From NCBI GenBank assembly GCA_000226015.1, contig JH157226.1, forward strand, positions 165,575 through 189,909: 24,335 nucleotides of DNA. Reading direction: 5' to 3'. Under the pieces are notes generated by a model. The model was given only the letters and a program-made list of their open reading frames with translations, did no database searches and had not been told where the DNA came from. Below, in pieces: positions 10,701-20,728 of the stretch. This stretch comes from Mnemiopsis leidyi (taxonomy: Eukaryota; Ctenophora; Tentaculata; Lobata; Bolinopsidae). The translations under genes were made by a program, and so were the position numbers. Each line of letters starts with the position of its first letter. Within the stretch, counting starts at the first letter, position 1.

Positions 10701-13145
10701 GAAATGTGCCAGTTGTTATTCAATCTGACTTTACCTTCTCCAATATGTGCTGGTTTCTGCGCCATCCTCCTGGCTCTTTGTTTCTGATATTCTTCATCAA
10801 ATGTTAACTTAGCTAAACCTTTTCCTAAACTCCGCGATATCTTAATACGGGAGAGATGAGGTAAGTACACCTATATTTTGGAAGTTTGATTAAAGACTAC
10901 ATATCGAAAATTGATCGGGTGAGAAACACCCTCTGTATATTCTAACTACAATAAATTCAGGAGAAGAAAGCAGATTAACATTTAACTGACCTTACTAGCA
11001 GCTCCTACAATTCCTCCCACGCTGTGTCGTAGGAAACTGTTCATCCCTATGACAACACCCTCCGCAAACTCACGTGGTCCTTGTACTATACCCTGGGTGG
11101 ATAAAAGTTGAGATAGTGTTTGTACTATAAATTATTTGTAATAAAATGTATAATTTGTAATAAAATGTTATAAAATCAAGAAAAATTGTGCAAAATAATC
11201 AGAAATTCTAACTTAAGGCGTTTTGTTAGCAATACAAGCAGGCTTGCTAGCTCAGCAGTTTCGTATATCGAGCTTCTTATTCAGATACTAAACCTGGTAA
11301 GGTTCGTAGAAAAGATCCTTTGTTCCCTCCTTTATATTCTGAGCCAGCCCGTAAGGGTTACCCAGGATGTCCAGACCGAACACAACGGCGTAGAGTTGCG
11401 TTAGAGTCTCGTGTATGTAGTGTTTTATAACACGGTCTTGGAGCTGGGCCTGGGTCACTAGTTGTCCGGTAGCGTCGTAGTAGGCCAGCTTGAGTACCGA
11501 GTCGTTTATAGCAACCAGACCTGAGCAGTTAATCGAGCTTAAGTACTGAGTAGTTTATAGCAACCAGACCTGAGCAGTTAAGCGAGCTAAAGTACTGAGT
11601 CGTTACAATGGTCTATAGTAACCGGACCTGCGGGCTTCAGTCTTAACAATTTAGGGTTTTCATCAATCAGCCTGTAACTGTGAGTAAAACTGATCAGTTC
11701 GGCTTTTGGATCAGCTAAATCTGTCAGAATACGGAACAAAGACTAACCAAGACCAAAAGATTTGAGATAGAGAGCTAGAGTATCCTCCTGTACTTGTACT
11801 TGTGTTGTGTCGGTGTTGTTATCCGGGGAGAAAGACATGTGAATCTTGAGAGGGGAGAGGTGAAACTCGTCTAGGAAGACGGGGGGACCACCCTCGTCCC
11901 CTCCGTCCCGGTCGTCCAGTGCAGTTCGGGATAACTTCAGGTCCTCCTGTAACCACTCTAGCTCCTGGTGTTAAAAGTTCAGGGGTTAAAAGAGGTATTT
12001 TTGGTAAGAATGATTTGGAAATTGTTGAAAACATAAAAACGTAATGAGGTCTTACTCTTTCTGTGCAACTCACTATATTTCTTGACGATAATCTTACCTG
12101 TTTCTCAAGGTCTACAATGTTATCTTCATCTACTTTGAGGAAGTTCATGACAGACAACAAGAACCCTGCATCCAGCTTGATATGAAACTCTTGTACCTGT
12201 AGAGGGATGGATTAAAACAATAATGTGATCAGAGTTGTGTTCTGAATCTAAAACTTGGAGAAAATCCTTGATACGTTTCCATTTTCCCAGCTTATGCATA
12301 ACAGCTCCAGATACTACTTAGACAAACTACATAATGTCTAGTACCGAAATAACTCACCAGAGCTTTAACATATTTGTAATGATCCAGGACACTCTGTTCA
12401 TGCTCCCCGTCAACAGAGGTCGACTGTTTGATCATAGCAAACTCTATGAGAGGTTTGGGGGGTTGTTGGGCTATAGCGTGCGAGGGGGGTTTTATTGGGT
12501 AGAAGACGTGTCGGAATGTGTGCTCTGTCAACTGATTATCAATCTGAAGTGGTATATGGTAATGTACATCATGTATTATATATAGTGTAGTCGATGTACA
12601 AAATGTGCGGAAATCTTAATTTTAACATAACTTTAAGGACGTGTTAACCTTTAATCATCAGTCTTAAACAAATTTGATAAACCTAACTACTACACAACAA
12701 ACCTACACAACAAACCTAACTACTACACAACAACACACAACAAACCTAACTACTACACAACAACATACAACAAACCTAACTATTACACAACAACACACAA
12801 CAAACCTAACTACTACACAACAAACCTACACAACAAACCTAACTACTACACAACAAACCTACACAACAAACCTAACTACTACACAACAAACCTACACAAC
12901 AAACCTAACTACTACACAACAAACCTACACAACAAACCTAACTACTACACAACAACACATCACCTGTATTCTGTTAACTTTAAAGTGCACGTTAGTCTGG
13001 CTGGGAGAGCTGGTGTACTGTAACCACAGGGCAGGGAGGTAAGTCCTCCGGACCACAACAAAGCTACCCTCGGGGTAGGTCAGTGTCATCGCCTCCCTGT
13101 TCGTCATGTCGAACTTGTGGTCGTCAAACTCAACCACTGCTTTGT
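7721..13145 (-). CDS. VPS13: VPS13A/C-type lipid-transfer protein, C-terminal 596 residues, fourteen exons
   Basis: Minus-strand exons, in transcript order: 13145-12964, 12543-12358, 12196-12098, 11964-11748, 11520-11294, 11092-10991, 10840-10735, 10428-10326, 10193-10085, 9932-9845, 9631-9526, 9191-9062, 8661-8575, 7771-7721 (stop TAA). All join in phase. VPS13 proteins are bridge-like lipid transporters at membrane contact sites; the C-terminus targets the protein to membranes. Visible family signatures, in order: IDNQLTEHTFRHVFYP, FLDEFHLSPLKIHMSFS, LVAINDSVLKLAYYD, GNPYGLAQNIKEG then FYEPYQGIVQGPREFAEG, GGIVGAASK, GKGLAKLTFDEEYQKQRARR, VTGVVVKPVEGAAQEG, FFKGVGKGLVGAVTRPLGG, RHPRYIQPDKIIRPY, and a PH-like end (LLTTKSTFILTDQR, VEWSHVYQDIDKLPTV). 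This covers the C-terminal ATG2_C-like and PH-like parts. The last exon (16 residues) is chosen by phase and is the least certain. The first visible exon needs one base from an upstream exon not found in this window. Confidence 0.93.
8400..8490. repeat. Short palindromes in a VPS13 intron
   Basis: The 10-base palindrome ATTGTACAAT appears twice (near 8424 and 8478) in an AT-rich stretch rich in TATAC and ACATTG words. It lies in the last intron of VPS13, and no function is inferred. Confidence 0.5.
9241..9590 (-). repeat. 70-bp tandem repeat (five copies, 140-bp higher-order unit) spanning a VPS13 donor
   Basis: The landmark ACCGCTGGTCAG recurs at 9244, 9314, 9384, 9454 and 9524, an exact 70-bp period. 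Copies 1, 3 and 5 share one variant set and copies 2 and 4 another (for example GTTAG versus GTAAG, and GGTAGTAAG versus GGTAGAAAG), so the array is a 140-bp dimer. On the minus strand each unit is the last ~60 bases of the VPS13 exon 9631-9526 plus its donor (CAGCG then GTAAG or GTAAT). The copies occupy about 285 of the 334 bases of the following intron. Confidence 0.95.
10210..10227. repeat. (GT)n microsatellite
   Basis: A run of GT dinucleotides in a VPS13 intron, about 17 bases upstream (on the transcript) of the acceptor for exon 10193-10085. It forms part of the region before the polypyrimidine tract. Confidence 0.9.
10470..10555. repeat. 32-bp tandem repeat, about three copies
   Basis: GCTTTGTGATTGG recurs at 10474, 10506 and 10538, a 32-bp period, with intervening TTAGATACGTGGTATTGCG. 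It lies within the VPS13 intron upstream (on the transcript) of exon 10428-10326. Confidence 0.9.
11498..11635 (-). repeat. ~49-bp tandem repeat spanning a VPS13 acceptor
   Basis: AGCAACCAGACCTGAGCAG recurs with a period of about 49 and 48 (cores near 11512, 11561 and 11609; the third diverged). On the minus strand each of the first two copies reads CTGCTCAG then GTCTGGTTGCTATAAAC, i.e. the 3' splice site plus the first exon bases of exon 11520-11294. An upstream duplicate acceptor therefore exists about 49 bases before the one used in the model. Confidence 0.9.
12679..12957. repeat. 30/33-bp minisatellite immediately after a VPS13 donor
   Basis: About nine units alternate between a 30-base form (ACCTAACTACTACACAACAA plus CACACAACAA) and a 33-base form (the same plus ACCTACACAACAA). 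On the transcript strand the array starts about six bases after the donor of exon 13145-12964. Unit lengths are multiples of three, which leaves a long open plus-strand frame (NLTTTQQ repeats) that I do not regard as a gene. Confidence 0.95.
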
Positions 13146-14373
13146 CTGGGGGAAGTTGTGTTTAGGACTAGGTTTGGGACACGTTCGAACACGCACCTGA
13201 TTAACACTTCAGCCGCTAATAAGCTAATATAGACGTTACTGAAGATATAATCTCGATGTAGTGTTCACCAATAAGTCCTCTTGCTAGAGAGGAGGAGGGT
13301 AAGCTACTGAAAATAATAATAACATTCGTCCTCAGAATGGATTCATAAAATAGTCAGAGTATAATGTCATGTATATGTCAGATTATATTGATTGTATTTG
13401 TGTAAACATCAGTTGTCAAGTTCGATAGAGGGCACGGATAAAACAGTCTTATTTCGTAAATATTATCTCACAAAGAAAAGATATTATTTTACAAAGAAGA
13501 CGACTTATTCTATAATTAGATTCCCTCCTGAAGACATGTCGAGAATTTGCCCAAATATCAGAGTGACAGGCAGTCTTTTTATAAGCTGTCAGAAGAAGAA
13601 GTTTCTGTAACCAATATCTACACCACTGGGCCAAGTTCTTTCTTTATTGTAGAATGTAGAATAGACGATTGAGTTGCTGAAGTTTACTGCTTGTTCTATA
13701 GCTTGCGACTCGAGAGCCAGTCGCTAAAAATTTGGCGTTTTATCAAACTCGATAATTATTACTTAAGATACTAATCATGCGCCTGGATTCTAACGAATAG
13801 TTGATCATTGGTGGTCAAATAATTGAGCCTATTTTTGAACGGCAAAATACGTACGGAATACAAAATGCCCATTAAAAATCCTAGCGCTGAAAACCAAATG
13901 ACTACTGTCACAAAATTTGACAAATGAGTTTATTTTGGTTAAACAGTTTACATTCTGAATATTATGCACTAAAAAACCTTAATGGCGTTCGACTGAACCG
14001 AGTGGCAATCTGAAATATGACCAACGAATAGATAGCACTAAACATCTTTGATAAATACTACTTTTTTAGGATCCTTGAAGTTAAGGGTTTTCCAGCATAG
14101 GGTCAAACATTTAATTGGGTTTGTTTTAAATAGGTCATCACGATTAGCCAAATGTGTCTTACCTATTTTACCTTTTTTGAGCCACATTGATGACAGCTAC
14201 TTTATTCAGTTCAACAGACTACACCCCAGACAGCTTCTAGTAAAGTTGTTGCTAGATTTCATTCAATTTCAAGTTTAAAAGTGTTTCGACTTAAGCCAAT
14301 CATCCACCACAACTATATGATAAAACTCCTGCTTTATCGAGAAACTGACAAACCCACCACAGCCCCCAATACA
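13146..14373. other. Region upstream of the first visible VPS13 exon; no gene found
   Basis: I searched both strands for a further VPS13 exon joining the phase required at 13145 and found none. Open frames at 13392-13610 (+), 13449-13634 (-) and 14048-14278 (+) show no recognisable family features. The sequence is AT-rich and otherwise featureless. GPCR promoter elements may lie at its right end, but none is identifiable. Confidence 0.5.
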
Positions 14374-15670
14374 ATGACCCCCGTCAACTACTCCGACTAC
14401 GGCAAGTTCGGCGAGAAGAGCACCCTGAAGAGGCACCTCTGGACATCCTGGCTCCTCTTTACCCTCCTCTCGTCCCTCCTGGGCGACTCTGTCATCCTCA
14501 TCGCCTCCAGGAAGTACGGCGCCATCAAACTAAACAGGATAATCCTCCTGTTTATCGAGCAGATAGCGGTTTGTGACATGGTTCTGTCTCTGCTCTACAT
14601 AGTGTTTACTCTAGTTCCTCTTCTCGGAAATAGGTGGATGTTTGGAACCACTCTCTGCGTGCTGAGAGTATATCTGGTTTACTTTCTGACTTCTGCTAGT
14701 GTCTTGCTGATCTGCGCCATGGTGATGTGTAAGTTGCTCCTGGTCAGGGGGATCCTCAGGGCCATGTCCTGGACCATCAGGCAGGTTCAGATTGTGTGTG
14801 CGGGGATCTGGGGACTGGCGCTCTATCTCCCGGTAACTTTTCTGGTCCTCGGCAAGAATGATGTTTCGTTTGACTACCGTGTATACACGTGTAATTATAG
14901 GTTCACAGCCGAGCCCTGGAGGAAGTGGTTGAAGATTGCCTCCTCGGTGACTCTGGGGTTCGTACCCAACATACTGATCGTCACAGCAACGGTTATGTTA
15001 GTCCTCCATCTACAGAGGGCCAGAACTGCGTCGAGGCAATGTCGGGGGTTGATCAGATCTCAAGGAATTATCACAGTCGTTCTCACCGCCATCATCTACA
15101 CCATCTCCATCTTGCCCTTCTCGATACACCAATTCGTAGAGCCGCTCTTGAAAGTTGGAAAAGAGAGCAAGTTCCATACTTTCTTCTATCGACTAGCTAG
15201 CTCCTGTCTTCTTCTTAACCTCCTTACTAACTTCTTTATATGCACTCTAACTGTGAGGAGTTTTAGGACCTTCTTAGTGGATAGCGGAAACAGACTGACA
15301 GATCTGTACAGACCTTGCTCCATATCAGGTAAAGCTATGGTATTTTCAAAAATAATCATTAAATGGTATGAAAAATAATTATCAAATGGTATGAAAAATA
15401 ATTATAAAATGGTATGAAAAATAATTATAAAATGGTATGAAAAATAATTATAAAATGGTATGAAAAATAATTATCAAATGGTATGAAAATAATTATCAAA
15501 TGGTATGAAACGGTCTTGACCCTTAATTTAAACGTATGACTTATTAACTTAAAAACTCTGGCATGTTATTGGTAGAAAAGTTGATAAAATGTTGTTTTTC
15601 AGCGAGGAGGTCCGGTGGAGAAAGAGTTTCAAGCACGGTCACTACAAACTTGGTAGAAACAGCTGTATAA
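14374..15670 (+). CDS. Divergent rhodopsin-family G protein-coupled receptor, two exons, PDZ-ligand tail
   Basis: Exon 1 is 14374-15328 and exon 2 is 15603-15670 (stop TAA), giving 340 residues. The chosen ATG gives a short N-terminus with an N-glycosylation sequon (NYS); an in-frame ATG at 14317 would add 19 residues. Seven membrane segments are visible. Class A landmarks kept: aspartate in TM2 (AVCDMVLSL), the ECL1 tryptophan and TM3 cysteine (GNRWMFGTTLC), the TM4 tryptophan (IWGLALYLP), an ECL2 cysteine (VYTCNY), the TM5 proline (GFVPNILIV) and the TM6 proline (SILPF). Landmarks lost: TM1 asparagine is aspartate (LLGDSV), the DRY position reads CKL, and NPxxY reads NFFIC. Exon 2 adds a Ser/Thr-rich tail ending ETAV, a class I PDZ-binding motif. 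The ligand is unknown. Loss of DRY and NPxxY suggests unusual coupling or a lineage-specific receptor. Confidence 0.88.
15337..15510 (+). repeat. ~23-bp tandem repeat at the start of the GPCR intron
   Basis: About eight copies of a unit like AAATGGTATGAAAAATAATT, the first degenerate copy beginning within ten bases of the donor (exon ends 15328). The array fills about two thirds of the 274-base intron. Confidence 0.95.
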
Positions 15671-16904
15671 ACAGCTGTATGTTTATGTTACAAGACATCA
15701 GTTTAAGGAGAGGAATCAGAAGGGAGAGTCCATCCAATTTTCTATTATTTGTTAGATTGTCACATTTCTTTGATTTAAATATACCTTACTCTGTTTTGTG
15801 ATTCGCTTACGGAGGCAAATGACAATGAAATTGATAATATCTTGAATAGTTTGTGTCAGCTTTATTGATTCTACACCTTTTCAAACTGTCAGATTTGATC
15901 GATAAGGCGAATTTCTAAATTTTTCGAGATTCGCCAAAACAATGGTATAGTATTCTTGGTACAATCTTACAATGCATTAATCATTTTCGGCTCCGGTAAA
16001 CTTTTGCTTATTTCTGTGCAGAGATGAAAGAATCAGAAACTCTTATTCACATGGGAAATCTTTGCCTTGTAACAGAAAATCTATTTGTGTAAAAATGATG
16101 CCGTTGTCGATGAGTTTGATGAACGTTCCGACGTTTTGATCTCTTAAAAAAGCGGCGTATAAGCCAGTTCGGCATTGTTGCCGTGGACTTGTGCCCTCGT
16201 CCTGATGCTATGAGAAATCTTAAAATTTCGCTCTCAGCCTGATGCCAGGAAGGTCCCTTGTAAAGGTAACAATAATTTAAACTGTGGTAGTATAGGAATC
16301 TAGATTACAAGATCTTATAGCAGTATATAACAAAGATAGTTAACGAATATTCATTTCCTCACGTTTTGTTATTAGAGGTCTATATAGACTTTAACCCAGG
16401 GGCTAAGATTTTGAGCTCCAACAGTCGACACCATTAATGACTTTTGCCTTCAAAATGTCGGCCTAACTTTTGGTGAGTATTTTATTGTTGCTCATCCTAA
16501 ACTATTGTATGTAAGAAACATCAATGTTAATGGAATAGACTGTTGAACTCATTTCGTACCAGTTAATAATCTGAGTTTAGATACAGGCCAATGAAATAAA
16601 TAACACGTACCATCGCAAGGACTGCTGTCACAGACCAGTTTAATGATATAATTGGAGATTATAAACATTAAAGTTAGCCTCGATACTCCTGTGATAACAA
16701 TGCTCCATACAGTAATTATAGGAAGTGCTCGACACATTATAACAGAACAGGGAGAATCCATATCCCTTGTTTTGTAAGATTTTGTAACTTCACGAACTTT
16801 TCAGCCAACATAATTCCCCATTCACATCGCGAATTTTGTTTCTAATTTACCGGTAGAACTTTGAAGCCAAAGATCCGACCGAGATCGGAACGAGAAGTTC
16901 GGTT
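15671..16904. other. Intergenic DNA downstream of the GPCR
   Basis: No gene is visible on either strand. The 70-residue minus-strand frame at 16549-16761 is hydrophobic in part but has no splice context or family signature. No repeats of note. Confidence 0.5.
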
Positions 16905-17489
16905 CCTAATTAACATGACTCATGAGTATAGTAAACATCAGTTTTTCATTCTGAGTTCAAGTGAAGAAGTTAATTAATATGAATCATGAGTATAGTAAAC
17001 ATCAGTTTCTCATTCTTAGTTCAATTGAAGAAGTTAATTAACATGACTCATGAATATAGTAAACATCAGTTTTTCAATCTTAGTTCAAGTGAAGAAGTTA
17101 ATCAACATGACTCATGAGTATAGAAAACATAAGTTTTTCATTCTCAGTTCAAGTGAAGAAGTTAATTAACATGACTCATGAGTATAGTAAACATCAGTTT
17201 TTCATTCTGAGTTCAAGTGAAGAAGTTAATCAACATGACTCATGAGTATAGAAAACATGAGTTTTTCATTCTCAGTTCAAGTGAAGAAGTTAATCAACAT
17301 GACTAATGAGTATAGTACCTAAACATCAGTTTTTCATTCTTAGTTCAATTGAAGAAGTTAATTAACATGACTGATGAGTATAGTAAACATCAGTTTTTCA
17401 ATCTCAGTTCAAGTGAAGAAGTTAATTAACATGACTCATGAGTATAGTAAACATCAGTTTTTCATTCTTAGTTCAAGTAAAGAAGTTAA
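16905..17489. repeat. 64-bp tandem repeat, nine copies, with AP-1-like sites
   Basis: Nine copies of a 64-bp unit containing CATGACTCATGAGTATAG, AAACATCAGTTTTTCATTCT, AGTTCAAGTGAAGAAG and TTAATTAA. Six of the nine copies keep the exact AP-1 consensus TGACTCA, which in most of them overlaps the 10-base palindrome ACTCATGAGT. The array ends about 900 bases upstream of the first FAMeT-sushi gene. It may simply be a minisatellite; an enhancer role is speculation. Confidence 0.95.
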
Positions 17490-18385
17490 CACTTAACATA
17501 CAATACTGTGCACATGGGGCAATATTTCACTTTCCTTAGGTTCGTAGATGAGAGGTGAGAGCAATGCTTAGCAACAAAATTCTAGCTTGTGCAAGAAAAT
17601 CGTTTAAAACTATAAATGCTGAGTAGATCCCTTTTATACATACCCATTAGCCCAGAAAAGCTTACCTGGGAACCTTAGTCTTTGTTGCCTGGCAGAGAGA
17701 CTGAGAGAGCCACGCAGCGCTCGGTTAGAACCAAAGTTTGCAATTTGGATTCATAACTTTGTCACTGTCATTTGTACCAGGCCCAATGCTTAGCCACCAT
17801 GGTGCACGGGTACAAAGAAGCCTAGCAATTACAAAGGATCCAGGTAAGCATGGCAAGGTTAACTCAGTGCTGAACAACTTTCAGTTGCTTACATGATCTG
17901 AGGGGGTACGCGAAGTGTCTCAAGATTTATAGGAATCAGAGGTATAGGTTAAATAGATGCTACGATATTGATAAAGAAGCTATCTATTATCTTATGTACC
18001 TGGGTTCATGATGACTTAATGCTTTATTTCACTCTCAAAACGGTGATCTACATTACTTGAGCATAAAGGAGCCCAACAAATGACCAGCATACGATCCCGC
18101 TTTAAGTATTCTAAGTAGAAGATCAGTGAGCTTGTTTTGTCAATACATATTTTTTCCCTTAATATCGTTAACTTTCATGCTGGGTTTTTTCGGTTTAAAC
18201 CAAGATTGATTATTTCAAATTCGTTTACGAAATACTTGGGCTTATAAAGTTTATAACATTCGGTTGACACGTGGAGGGCTAAGGTCTGACTTTGAATTAC
18301 AAGGCCACTTTTGAGTTGTGAATTCATCCTTTTTTATTGATTTCAGTACATTCGACATGAAATAAACTGAAACATCTGATTAGCA
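17490..18385. other. Upstream region of the first FAMeT-sushi gene
   Basis: No coding region found. A ten-base inverted pair GCTTACCTGG (17660-17669) / CCAGGTAAGC (17840-17849) brackets a GC-richer 170-base block, possibly a small mobile-element remnant. The rest is AT-rich and should contain the promoter of the gene starting at 18386. I could not identify a convincing TATA box or other promoter element. Confidence 0.45.
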
Positions 18386-19686
18386 ATGGCCACCGGTTTA
18401 AAGATAGCCATCTTATTTTTTGGGACAGCGCATCTTAGCCTAGGTAACGAATTTAAATGTCAAATTAAATGAATGATTAATTTTAGTTTTACTGCATTAC
18501 TGGCACCCTGAATACAAACTACTCTTTTATTGTTACACTTTACTTAACATTCAATCAACAGAGTGGAAAACGCCTCAAGTTGAAGAAGAATACAGTTTGT
18601 CACAAAACGAAACAGTGGAACTGAAAACCACTGCCAACCTCTATGATCAAAGGATAATTCTGGATTATATATTTCCTCTTGACAATGTAGATGAAAAACA
18701 TTTCATCAACTTCAAATGTATCAACATTTCCTCGAGCACTTGGATCTATGATATTCGGGGCTGTATGAAAAGTTTATGGACTCCATACCGATACATGAAC
18801 GGAGTCCCTAGTGATGAGATAAAAGTTTGGCAAATCACCAGAACTTCAACTAGTTTGGTAGTGGTCTGTAACGGTGTGATAGTCCTCAACTTCAACTTTC
18901 TGACTGACTACAGGAACGGATACAGTAGCTGTCATGAGTTATGGACCAGAGAATCCACTGCTATAGTTTTCAGATATTCCCATGGCTTATATGGCAACAG
19001 TGGTCCTATGTTAATCAGGATTCCTAGTTCTGGTTAGTACAAAATTTGCAGAATAATTTTGAATAGAATTTCGGGAAAATTAGGTGAAACGGCTCCCAAC
19101 GCCAAAAGACAATAGGTCCTTAGGTAAGCCGGATAATTTGCCAGGTCAATTGATGCTAAAACCGCATGAGAACCGCATAAGGACCGTTTCTTTAGCGAAT
19201 CGGTGGTCGGAGCTGTTTTTCCCATTGGCCGAATTTCGGCAGCCATTTCACTGACACCACTACTATGACTCGCAATCCTAATGGTTTTAATAATCGAGGA
19301 AAATACGTCTTTATTAATCAATTTTATTGAGCACCGGTGAAAGCATGAAGTACTATTAGCAGCCAAACGGCTCATTTTTAAATAATCTGTGTGACCATGT
19401 GTAACCTGTCTGAAGGATGGGCTAAAATTTGATTAAAACTTGTATATGATGTCTACTAGCGATGTTTTCTGAGAAGGCTTAATTAATATAAACACTCCCT
19501 TAGCAACCTGCAACACACTTGACACTACTTGGAAGAGAGTAGAGACAACCCCGATACTACCAGTGAACCACGGAGATACTATCCAGCTCTCTTGTCAGAC
19601 AGGATACAGTCTAGCTGGTAGAGATACAGCTACTTGTTATTATGGAGGACTAGTTGTTCTGGGGGAAGTTCCACCTCTTTGTTTAA
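18386..19686 (+). CDS. Secreted protein: signal peptide, FAMeT-like domain, sushi domain (paralogue 1)
   Basis: Exons 18386-18443, 18562-19032 and 19504-19686, all phase 1 junctions. Exon 1 encodes a signal peptide (basic residue then AILFFGTAHLSL). Exon 2 encodes a ~157-residue domain with FINFKCINISSSTWIYDIRG, then DEIKVWQITRTSTSLVVVC, NFNF, and a second cysteine-tryptophan region (SSCHELW). The layout resembles Methyltransf_FA (FAMeT) domains of invertebrate secreted proteins, a tentative call; despite the name these need not be methyltransferases. Exon 3 encodes a sushi/CCP module with four cysteines (TCN, LSCQ, ATCY, PLC) and the GYSLAG turn. The sushi exon ends in phase 1 at 19686, so at least one more exon must follow. 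A weak candidate is 19951-19997, which would add a short tail and TAA. AATAAA lies at 20225-20230. Likely an extracellular binding protein; its partner is unknown. Confidence 0.8.
19070..19380. mobile_element. Possible ~300-bp insertion in intron 2 of paralogue 1
   Basis: The intron between the FAMeT-like and sushi exons is 471 bases here but 150 in paralogue 2. Both introns start with similar AT-rich sequence and end with the same AATATAAACACTCCC. The extra sequence is GC-richer, includes short repeats of ACCGCAT and the word AAACGGCTC near both ends, and carries a 113-residue open frame on the minus strand. An inserted non-autonomous element is plausible, but no terminal repeats or target duplication were confirmed. 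Confidence 0.4.
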
Positions 19687-20728
19687 GTGAGTAGCTATTA
19701 ATGAGTGTTTGAAAGTCAAATCCCCCTATATCCCTCCTTACTTCTACCTTTACCCCTCTGTATCCCCCTACTCCATAGACCCCTTTTCACCGCTTCATCC
19801 CTATTATTCTATAGTCCCTTTCTCATGCTATATCCCTATTATTCTATAGTCCCTTTCTCATGCTATATCCCTATTATTCTATAGTCCCTTTCTCATGCTA
19901 TATCCCTATTATTCTATAGTCCCTTTCTCATACTATATCCCGAATTTCAGCCCTTACCAGGAAGGCAGGAAACTGCCAAAATTTTATCCCATTATAAGCC
20001 CTCTGTTACGACACAGTCTCTTTTAAAAACCACATTTCTTAGTACATTAACTCAGATATCGAGATGTAGTCATGTCAGGTTTTAGCTATATTCCAAATGG
20101 TCAAGAGTGACAATTAAAAAACATGTGTGGAAAAATGAAATGTCGTGTGTCAACGTGTGAAATTAGTGATTAGTTCTCTTATCAATAAGGCAAGAAAAAT
20201 GTTATTAATGTATGACTATATTCAAATAAAAAAAACAACATAAAGATGTAAAGAACATCTTGATGATCTGATAAGTCACCGAGAGAGAAGAAAATACAAC
20301 TTAAATCTTGCTACGTTCTCACCATTGTCTTCATCTAAAGTAAAATTTCTTAAATCATTCAAATCGACAATTGTCTGTCTGTAGAAGTATTATATTAATG
20401 TCACTTAAATCAGTTAAAATAGTCTTAAAAGAATTTGAGAAAAATGCAATTTAAAACAAGAATTGCGGCCGCTTTCATTGTGTCAGGCGACCAAAACGCT
20501 TAGCCCCTCATGCCCCCTCAACCTTGGTGCTATACCTTCTGGTAAATTGATCGATTTTTACGTGACACCGAAACTTTCACCTGTGGAAGTCTAAGGCCAC
20601 CCAGCAGTTTGACAACGATAAGCAATTTAATAATTTGCGACAAAATCAAAATTGATTGGGGCTAGTTGATGGTCTGTTACCAATAGTCCGACTGTGAATA
20701 ATAGTCCGATGAAACGCCTACAGTTAGG
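19687..20728. other. Region between paralogue 1 and the 15-bp minisatellite
   Basis: May hold the final exon and 3' UTR of paralogue 1 (AATAAA at 20225-20230). It contains a 35-bp tandem repeat (listed separately). From about 20460 the sequence becomes GC-richer, with a GCGGCCGC word and the repeated word AATAGTCCGA near 20683 and 20700. No other gene seen. Confidence 0.45.
19796..19941 (+). repeat. 35-bp tandem repeat, four copies
   Basis: Units contain ATCCCTATTATTCTATAG then TCCCTTTCTCATGCTAT. The word ATTATTCTATAG recurs at 19803, 19838, 19873 and 19908. The array starts about 110 bases after the donor of the sushi exon and ends just before a candidate acceptor at 19950. Confidence 0.95.

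Noticed and set aside
11640..11735. Possible extra VPS13 exon (LADPKAELISF...)
   Set aside because: It is open and has usable splice sites, but it is not needed: exon 11964-11748 joins 11520-11294 directly in phase, and the segment does not resemble VPS13.
12674..13042. 122-residue NLTTTQQ-repeat protein on the plus strand
   Set aside because: A by-product of a 30/33-bp intronic minisatellite, and it overlaps a well-supported VPS13 exon on the other strand.
14048..14278. 76-residue plus-strand frame that looked like a mobile-element fragment
   Set aside because: Only a vague impression (basic, leucine-rich); no catalytic motif or repeat boundary found.
14281..14373. GPCR start at 14281 or 14317
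   Set aside because: 14281 is GTG, not used as a normal start in animals. The ATG at 14317 is possible, but 14374 gives the more typical short glycosylated N-terminus.
16905..17489. CRISPR-like array
   Set aside because: The whole 64-bp unit is repeated with no unique spacers, and the setting is an animal genome.
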